Shown in pieces: positions 4,828 through 6,808 of a stretch of 6,808 nt of DNA (position 1 is the first letter of the stretch; every line of letters begins with the position of its first letter). The position numbers and the translations under genes are program-made. This stretch comes from an uncultured Candidatus Saccharibacteria bacterium (GTDB lineage Bacteria; Patescibacteriota; Saccharimonadia; Saccharimonadales; Saccharimonadaceae), in the NCBI GenBank assembly GCA_949070545.1, contig CARTQV010000024.1, positions 3,367 to 10,174 of the forward strand, written 5' to 3'. The notes beneath the pieces were generated by a model, which did no database searches, was not told where the DNA came from, and saw nothing but the letters and a program-made list of their open reading frames with translations.

Positions 4828-6808
4828 TCACACTGCCTTCTCTAGACTCACTGCGATATTTTCCCCACCAACTTTCACAATCTCATCATAAGCATAATTC
4901 TCTCCCCGCACCAACTCTTCCGCTAGGACCTCATTCATCAACATCTCACGCCACTCTTCCGGCACTTCTGCATCTACGCTCAACCGAATCCGATCGTCAA
5001 CGACCAGCCCAGCCTTCTTTCGTGCGCTCTGCACTGCTCGCACCAACTCTCGCGTCCACCCCTCTCTCGCTAATTCCTCCGTAATCTTCTTATCAATCCA
5101 CGCTTCTTTGCCTTGCTCAACTGCCTTCACGTTCACCTCATCCTTAACAATCTCAATTCCCCACTCCGGCAACGCTTCACCTACATACACCAACTTCGCG
5201 AGCGGCTGCCTCACCTTCACCTGTTCCTCATTTTCACTCTTCCGCATCCTTAGCATCAACCCCTCATTGATCACTTCTCGTACTCGCTTCATCTCTTCCA
5301 AGATCTTCTCATCAACCTCCCCCGCTTCCGTCCAGTTTGTCAAATGCACGCTTTTCTCCGGGTCTCCACCCCCCACCAAGTTCTGCCACAATTCCTCCGC
5401 CAGAAACGGAGTAAACGGTGCCAAGACTTGCGCCAACTTACTCAATACCTTCCACAGCGTCCAATACGCTTCTTTCTTATCATTATCATCCTCACTTTTC
5501 CAAAACCTTCTACGGCTCCTCCGCACAAACCAGTTACTGAGGTCATCCACAAACGGCAACACTCCCGAAAGTGCCTTTGGAATATTATATTCTTCCATCC
5601 CTACCGTCACATCACGCTTCAACTCGTGCAATCTCGCAATAATCCAGCGATCAAGTGGATTCTTCAGCTCCCCTTCCCAATGCCCGTCAGCCGACATGTA
5701 GCCTGAGCTTACGGTTTCTTGAGTGGTCGTGGAACCTGACTTCTGAGGCTGGCGCGGGTCGGAATCTTTAGATGACGAGAGCGCCACCTTAGACCCGAGA
5801 GGGACCGTAAGCTCAGGTCCTTGCCAATTATCGACTTCGGCATAAGTAACAAAGAAATCATACACATTCCAAATCATCGCCAACTTCCGTTGCACATCAG
5901 ACACGTCTTTATCTGTCAACGCAAAATCCTCCCCACTCAAAACTGGCGAACTCAGCAGCAAAAACCTCAGTGCATCTGCCGAATACTGGTCCATCAATAC
6001 ATTCGGATCCGTATAATTCCCCAGCGATTTCGACATCTTCCGACCATCATTCCCCGCCAATGTCCCCGTCGTAATCACATTCTTAAACGCATTCTTTTCT
6101 GCTCGCTCCCGCGCTTCTTCTCCAAACCCCCCGCATTCCGCCAGTGCCGTATTTACACAGTGCACATAATAAAACCACGCTCGCACCTGCCCCACATATT
6201 CTACGATAAAATCCGCTGGATAATTCTTCTCAAACTTCTCTTTATTCTCAAACGGATAGTGCAACTCAGCAAACGGCATACTTCCGCTCTCAAACCAACA
6301 GTCCAGCACCTTTTCAATCCGCTTGAAATGCTCGCCATCTGTCTCAAACTCAATCTCATCCACCCACGGGCGGTGGTAATCTTCCAATCTCACGCCAGAC
6401 AGCTCATACAGTTCCTCATAACTCCCAACCACCTTCACCGTCCCCTTGTCCCCCTTCCATACCGGCATCGCTGTCGCCCAAAAACGATCACGCGAAAGAT
6501 TCCAATCTGGCGCCTGCTCAATATTCTTTTTAAATCTTCCCTCCTTCAAATACCCCGGAAACCAGTTGATATTCTCATTCTGAGCAATCATCAACTCCTT
6601 CTGACCCTGGACATCAAAGAACCAGCTCGGAAAAGCACGATACATAATCCTCTGTTTTGACCGCGGATTAAACGGATATTCGTGCTTTATATACTCAATC
6701 TTTTCAATCGGTCCCGCAGCCTCGAGACACTTCGCGATAAACTTATTCGCCTCCCAAATCTGAATCTGCCCTTCTTCATTCGGCCGCACACCCGCTTTCT
6801 CTAGGCCC
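4828..6808 (-). CDS. ileS: Isoleucyl-tRNA synthetase, type 2 (partial, N-terminus off the right edge)
   Basis: IleRS charges tRNA-Ile with isoleucine in the cytoplasm. The frame stays open to the window edge, so the GTG at 6787-6789 is internal. About 660 of perhaps 1,000 residues are present; the HIGH motif and most of the editing domain lie outside. Visible landmarks are LSRDRFWATAMPVW (6457-6498, the family's ISRxRYWGTPxPxW site), DCWFESGSMPF (6271-6303, the eukaryote-like form) and the KMSKS loop (6025-6039). The anticodon-binding domain follows (LDRWI, then NWFVRRSRRRFW), then a C-terminal part with RKKAGLVVDDRI. No C-terminal zinc-binding Cys set is seen, as expected for type 2. It departs from family consensus in FWATAMP for YWGTPxP. 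It also has an in-frame insertion bounded by a DNA palindrome (5702-5817). The stop is TGA, and a new promoter starts 15 bp behind it. Confidence 0.96.
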   Translation of the reverse strand, partial: GLEKAGVRPNEEGQIQIWEANKFIAKCLEAAGPIEKIEYIKHEYPFNPRSKQRIMYRAFPSWFFDVQGQKELMIAQNENINWFPGYLKEGRFKKNIEQAPDWNLSRDRFWATAMPVWKGDKGTVKVVGSYEELYELSGVRLEDYHRPWVDEIEFETDGEHFKRIEKVLDCWFESGSMPFAELHYPFENKEKFEKNYPADFIVEYVGQVRAWFYYVHCVNTALAECGGFGEEARERAEKNAFKNVITTGTLAGNDGRKMSKSLGNYTDPNVLMDQYSADALRFLLLSSPVLSGEDFALTDKDVSDVQRKLAMIWNVYDFFVTYAEVDNWQGPELTVPLGSKVALSSSKDSDPRQPQKSGSTTTQETVSSGYMSADGHWEGELKNPLDRWIIARLHELKRDVTVGMEEYNIPKALSGVLPFVDDLSNWFVRRSRRRFWKSEDDNDKKEAYWTLWKVLSKLAQVLAPFTPFLAEELWQNLVGGGDPEKSVHLTNWTEAGEVDEKILEEMKRVREVINEGLMLRMRKSENEEQVKVRQPLAKLVYVGEALPEWGIEIVKDEVNVKAVEQGKEAWIDKKITEELAREGWTRELVRAVQSARKKAGLVVDDRIRLSVDAEVPEEWREMLMNEVLAEELVRGENYAYDEIVKVGGENIAVSLEKAV
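5702..5817. mobile_element. Palindrome-bounded 116-bp in-frame insertion in ileS (candidate protein-coding palindromic element)
   Basis: Perfect 14-bp inverted repeats CCTGAGCTTACGGT (5702-5715) and ACCGTAAGCTCAGG (5804-5817) bound the segment. Further complementary pairs lie inside: CGGGTC/GACCCG (5755-5760 with 5792-5797) and TGGCGC/GCGCCA (5750-5755 with 5781-5786). The last two cross each other, so they are alternatives or a pseudoknot. The base make-up is visibly more G-rich on the plus strand than the pyrimidine-rich surroundings. It is read without a stop as about 39 Ser/Thr/Lys/Pro-rich residues, between YAEVDNW and LKNPLDRW at the start of the anticodon-binding domain, where family members have a short variable linker. 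I see no clear target-site duplication and no transposase. Its form recalls the Rickettsia palindromic elements, which also insert in frame in genes. Confidence 0.65.

Noticed and set aside
5698..5822. Target-site duplication flanking the ileS insertion
   Set aside because: The bases on the two sides of the inverted repeats do not match beyond what chance allows, so I do not claim transposition from that evidence.
199..6660. Plus-strand open frames across the window
   Set aside because: They lie antisense to well-supported minus-strand genes, lack ribosome sites, and give Ser/Pro/His/Arg-rich sequences, as expected for the complement of purine-rich coding DNA.
6787..6789. GTG as the start codon of ileS
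   Set aside because: The frame stays open to the window edge (GLEKAG precedes it), and a start here would delete the HIGH motif and most of the editing domain.

Overview
The window is a tightly packed stretch of bacterial DNA in which every supported gene lies on the minus strand, so the reading order is from right to left. The coding strand is purine-rich, which makes the plus strand look like long C/T runs. The standard bacterial code fits, because TGA ends two of the genes cleanly. A eukaryote-like (type 2) isoleucyl-tRNA synthetase beside a series of acidic, unrecognisable small and membrane-anchored proteins suggests a Candidate Phyla Radiation (Patescibacteria) genome. Saccharibacteria is my best guess within it. 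That placement is inference from protein style, not a marker-gene result.

Right part (4828-6808): the C-terminal two thirds of ileS, running off the right edge. It carries the KMSKS loop and the anticodon-binding domain. Inside the gene sits a 116-bp segment (5702-5817) bounded by perfect 14-bp inverted repeats. It is read in frame as about 39 extra Ser/Thr-rich residues, and it is the most unusual object in the window.

Middle part (3502-4827): just behind the ileS stop is a near-consensus promoter. It leads into a leader of about 120 nt filled with three inverted repeats, then a four-helix membrane protein of unknown function (4014-4658) that ends at a GAAA-tetraloop terminator. A second promoter and a leader of about 110 nt precede a small soluble orphan protein (3502-3756), which is closed by a strong, symmetric terminator (3428-3457).

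Left part (1-3421): a soluble, acidic 299-residue orphan (2467-3366). Then come a 116-residue helical protein (2038-2388) and a large single-pass membrane protein (1-2038, running off the left edge), joined by a TAATG stop/start overlap. The large protein has a cytoplasmic coiled-coil half, one membrane helix and an outward-facing half. That half ends in Pro/Thr/Gly-rich 11-residue repeats encoded by identical 33-bp DNA units at the window edge.

No gene-free stretch exceeds 300 bases. The longest gaps, 3757-4013 and 4659-4827, hold the promoters, leaders and terminator listed. Several promoters share one style: TTGACT followed by T-rich DNA, 17 bp, and TGTGC or ATGC directly before the -10 box. 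The genes therefore look like separate or two-gene transcription units rather than one operon. I see no tRNA, rRNA, CRISPR array or transposase gene.
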